From the NCBI GenBank assembly GCA_964407285.1, contig CAYOVG010000207.1, forward strand, positions 1-12,416: a DNA stretch of 12,416 nucleotides. The letters run 5' to 3'. Origin of the DNA: CAYOVG01 sp964407285 (GTDB taxonomy: Bacteria; Desulfobacterota; Syntrophobacteria; Syntrophobacterales; Syntrophobacteraceae). The notes beneath the pieces are model-generated. The model saw only the letters and a list, made by a program, of their open reading frames with translations, searched no databases and was not told where the DNA came from. Shown one piece after another: positions 10,738 through 12,416 of this stretch (within the stretch, counting starts at the first letter, position 1; every line of letters begins with the position of its first letter). A program made the translations under genes and the position numbers.

Positions 10738-12416
10738 GTGGAAGACAAAGAAAACACCGTCAGGTATTCCGAGAGCGAACGGCATTCGGGTCGGCTTCCT
10801 TTGTTTGAGGTCCAGTCCCTGCGATATTCCTATCCGGACGGCCATCCGGCGCTGGATGGGATCGATCTGGCAGTCTTCCCCGGCGACAGGGTCGCCCTCG
10901 TGGGGCACAACGGAGCCGGCAAGACGACGTTCATCAAACACCTCAACGGCCTTTTCCGGCCTCACGGCGGCCGTGTCCTCTACAACGGGCTTCCTCTCGA
11001 AGGCGCGCACCTGGACGCCGCACGGCTGCGGATCGGCATGCTGTTTCAAGACCCGGACGATCAACTCTTCTGCAACACGCTCGACGAGGACGTGTCGTTC
11101 GGACCGGGGAACCAGGGGCTGAGCCCGTCCGAGATCGAGAGCCGCGCGGTGGCGGCGCTTCGCAAGATGAACGTGGAGCAGTTCCGCCACAAGATGCCTC
11201 ACAACCTGAGCTACGGCCAGAAGAAAAGGGCGGCCTTCGCCACCGTTCTTTCGATGGAGCCCGAGGTGCTCATTCTCGATGAACCGACCGCCAACCTGGA
11301 TCCGAAGCAGGAACGGTTCTTCACCGAATTCCTCAGGGAGTTCGCGGGCACGCTCATATGCATAAGCCACGATCTGCCGTTCTTGTATTGTCTGTGCACC
11401 AGGGCCGTCGTTCTGGAAAGAGGGAGGGTGCACCACGACTTCCTCATGCAGGACCTGGTTTCGCATCGGGCCTACCTGCGGGACCACGGACTCGATTTCA
11501 CCTTCAGGCTGACCTGCTGCCAGGGTGACGATGGGGCTCGCGGAGATCACGATCACCATCATCATCACGGACACGATCATCACCACGATCATGGCTACGA
11601 CCATCATGACGACCACCACCGGGATGGCGACGGCCGCGTGCATGCCGCCGACCCTTCTCATGTGCGTTCCCATGTGCATATCCATACGGGTGCTTCCGAT
11701 ATGGATGCTTCTACGGACAGCCGGTCCCATTCCCATCTCCATTCCGATTCCCGCTCCGAATTGCGTTCCTCTTCAGGCGCTGCGCCGTTGCGGTTCTACG
11801 GCGGCGGTGATGACGGAAAGACCGACAGACCCGGGAACGATGACGGCCGCCCGGAAAAATCTCTGATGCTGATGCGGGACTACTCCTTCCGGTATGCCGA
11901 TGGGACGTGGGGGATCAAGCAAATATCTCTTTCCGTTCGGGAAGGGGAGAGCGTTGCGATAGTCGGCGAGAACGGAGCGGGGAAATCGACCCTCGTGTCG
12001 TGCCTGGCGGGCATTTCGGAAGGGACGGGAGAATACCGTTTCGATGCGATGCCGGTTCGGGGCAAGTACCGCAAGAATCTGTGGCGTCAGATCGGGATTG
12101 TCTTCCAGGACCCGGCCGATCAGCTTTTCAACCCGTCGTGCCGGGAGGAGGTGGCTTTCGGGCCGCGTCAACTGAGGCTTCCGGCGGGTGAAGTCAGCGA
12201 CCGGGTGGAGGAAGCGCTCTCCCTGGTGAGACTCACCGGCTTCGAAAACCGGGTGCCGCACCACATGAGCGCGGGGGAGCGCAAGCGGCTGGCGCTCGCG
12301 GCCGTGATCGCCATGCGGCCGAGGGTGATCATCCTGGATGAACCCACGGCCAACCTCGATCCCAGGAGCGAGGAACTTCTCTGCGAACTCCTGGCGGGAC
12401 TCGACGTAACGAAGAT
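10738..12416 (+). CDS. cbiO: Fused double CbiO/NikO ECF ATPase with His-rich linker (3' truncated by window)
   Basis: The frame runs without a stop from GTG 10738 to the window edge, at least 559 residues. GGAG seven bases upstream supports this start. Domain 1 (about 22-245) has Walker A GHNGAGKT at 56-63 (K62), Q-loop Gln104, signature LSYGQ at 157-161, Walker B ending D181-E182 and switch His211. Domain 2 (about 378 onward) has Walker A Lys416, Q-loop Gln457, signature MSAGE at 510-514 and D534-E535; its switch His lies beyond the window. Both carry the FQDPxDQLF motif typical of CbiO. Between them, residues 271-335 contain 23 histidines, 15 within 271-294, mixed with Asp and Gly. CbiO is normally a single-domain homodimer. 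The fused ATPase should drive the transporter encoded divergently. The His-rich linker would face the cytoplasm and probably binds nickel or cobalt. Confidence 0.93.
   Translation, partial: MEDKENTVRYSESERHSGRLPLFEVQSLRYSYPDGHPALDGIDLAVFPGDRVALVGHNGAGKTTFIKHLNGLFRPHGGRVLYNGLPLEGAHLDAARLRIGMLFQDPDDQLFCNTLDEDVSFGPGNQGLSPSEIESRAVAALRKMNVEQFRHKMPHNLSYGQKKRAAFATVLSMEPEVLILDEPTANLDPKQERFFTEFLREFAGTLICISHDLPFLYCLCTRAVVLERGRVHHDFLMQDLVSHRAYLRDHGLDFTFRLTCCQGDDGARGDHDHHHHHGHDHHHDHGYDHHDDHHRDGDGRVHAADPSHVRSHVHIHTGASDMDASTDSRSHSHLHSDSRSELRSSSGAAPLRFYGGGDDGKTDRPGNDDGRPEKSLMLMRDYSFRYADGTWGIKQISLSVREGESVAIVGENGAGKSTLVSCLAGISEGTGEYRFDAMPVRGKYRKNLWRQIGIVFQDPADQLFNPSCREEVAFGPRQLRLPAGEVSDRVEEALSLVRLTGFENRVPHHMSAGERKRLALAAVIAMRPRVIILDEPTANLDPRSEELLCELLAGLDVTK

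Noticed and set aside
10723..11742. Long minus-strand frame (339 residues) with Met-rich sequence opposite the His-rich linker
   Set aside because: It is antisense to a clear CbiO ATPase frame with all motifs; the Met/Val-rich run is the complement of His/Asp codons.

Overview
The window is a high-G+C (about 60% by eye) bacterial chromosomal segment. It most resembles a deltaproteobacterium (Desulfobacterota; a sulfate reducer or syntroph such as the Syntrophobacter group). That placement is an inference from gene content: a PilP-type pilus protein, a sigma-54 activator, tandem family III CoA-transferases, and a nickel/cobalt ECF transporter of the CbiMQO type with DUF4198-like accessory proteins instead of CbiN. 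No rRNA, tRNA, CRISPR array, transposase or integrase was seen.

Layout. (1) 38-496 (+) is lspA, signal peptidase II. It converges on 779-1534 (-), a PilP-like pilus assembly protein; the gap between them holds a 16-bp-stem hairpin and a short tandem repeat. (2) 1786-3183 (+) is an orphan NtrC-type sigma-54 activator. It is followed by an A+T-richer island (about 3184-4300). The island contains a palindrome, a near-perfect sigma-54 promoter, a stand-alone receiver protein (3446-3844) that has Glu at the phosphorylation site, and a gene-free stretch ending in a strong rho-independent terminator (4153-4189). (3) 4322-6992 (+) encodes two related family III (CaiB/BaiF) CoA-transferases, probably two subunits of one enzyme. 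(4) 10362 down to 7007 (-) is a five-gene operon for nickel or cobalt uptake: a DUF4198/NikK-like periplasmic protein, a small NikL-like periplasmic domain, a small signal-peptide/coiled-coil/membrane-anchor protein, CbiM and CbiQ. (5) 10738 to the right edge (+) is a divergently transcribed ATPase gene with no stop codon in the window. It encodes two complete-looking CbiO-type ATP-binding domains joined by a linker with 23 histidines in 65 residues.

How the parts fit. Genes in (4) and (5) should form one energy-coupling-factor transporter: CbiM binds the metal, CbiQ couples it to the ATPase, and the fused CbiO drives transport. The periplasmic accessory proteins probably replace CbiN, and the His-rich linker could store, buffer or sense metal on the cytoplasmic face. 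The 375-bp divergent gap contains a cluster of inverted repeats and a plausible promoter for the minus-strand operon. In (2), the activator probably drives the receiver gene through the sigma-54 promoter, making a small self-contained regulatory unit whose output is unknown.
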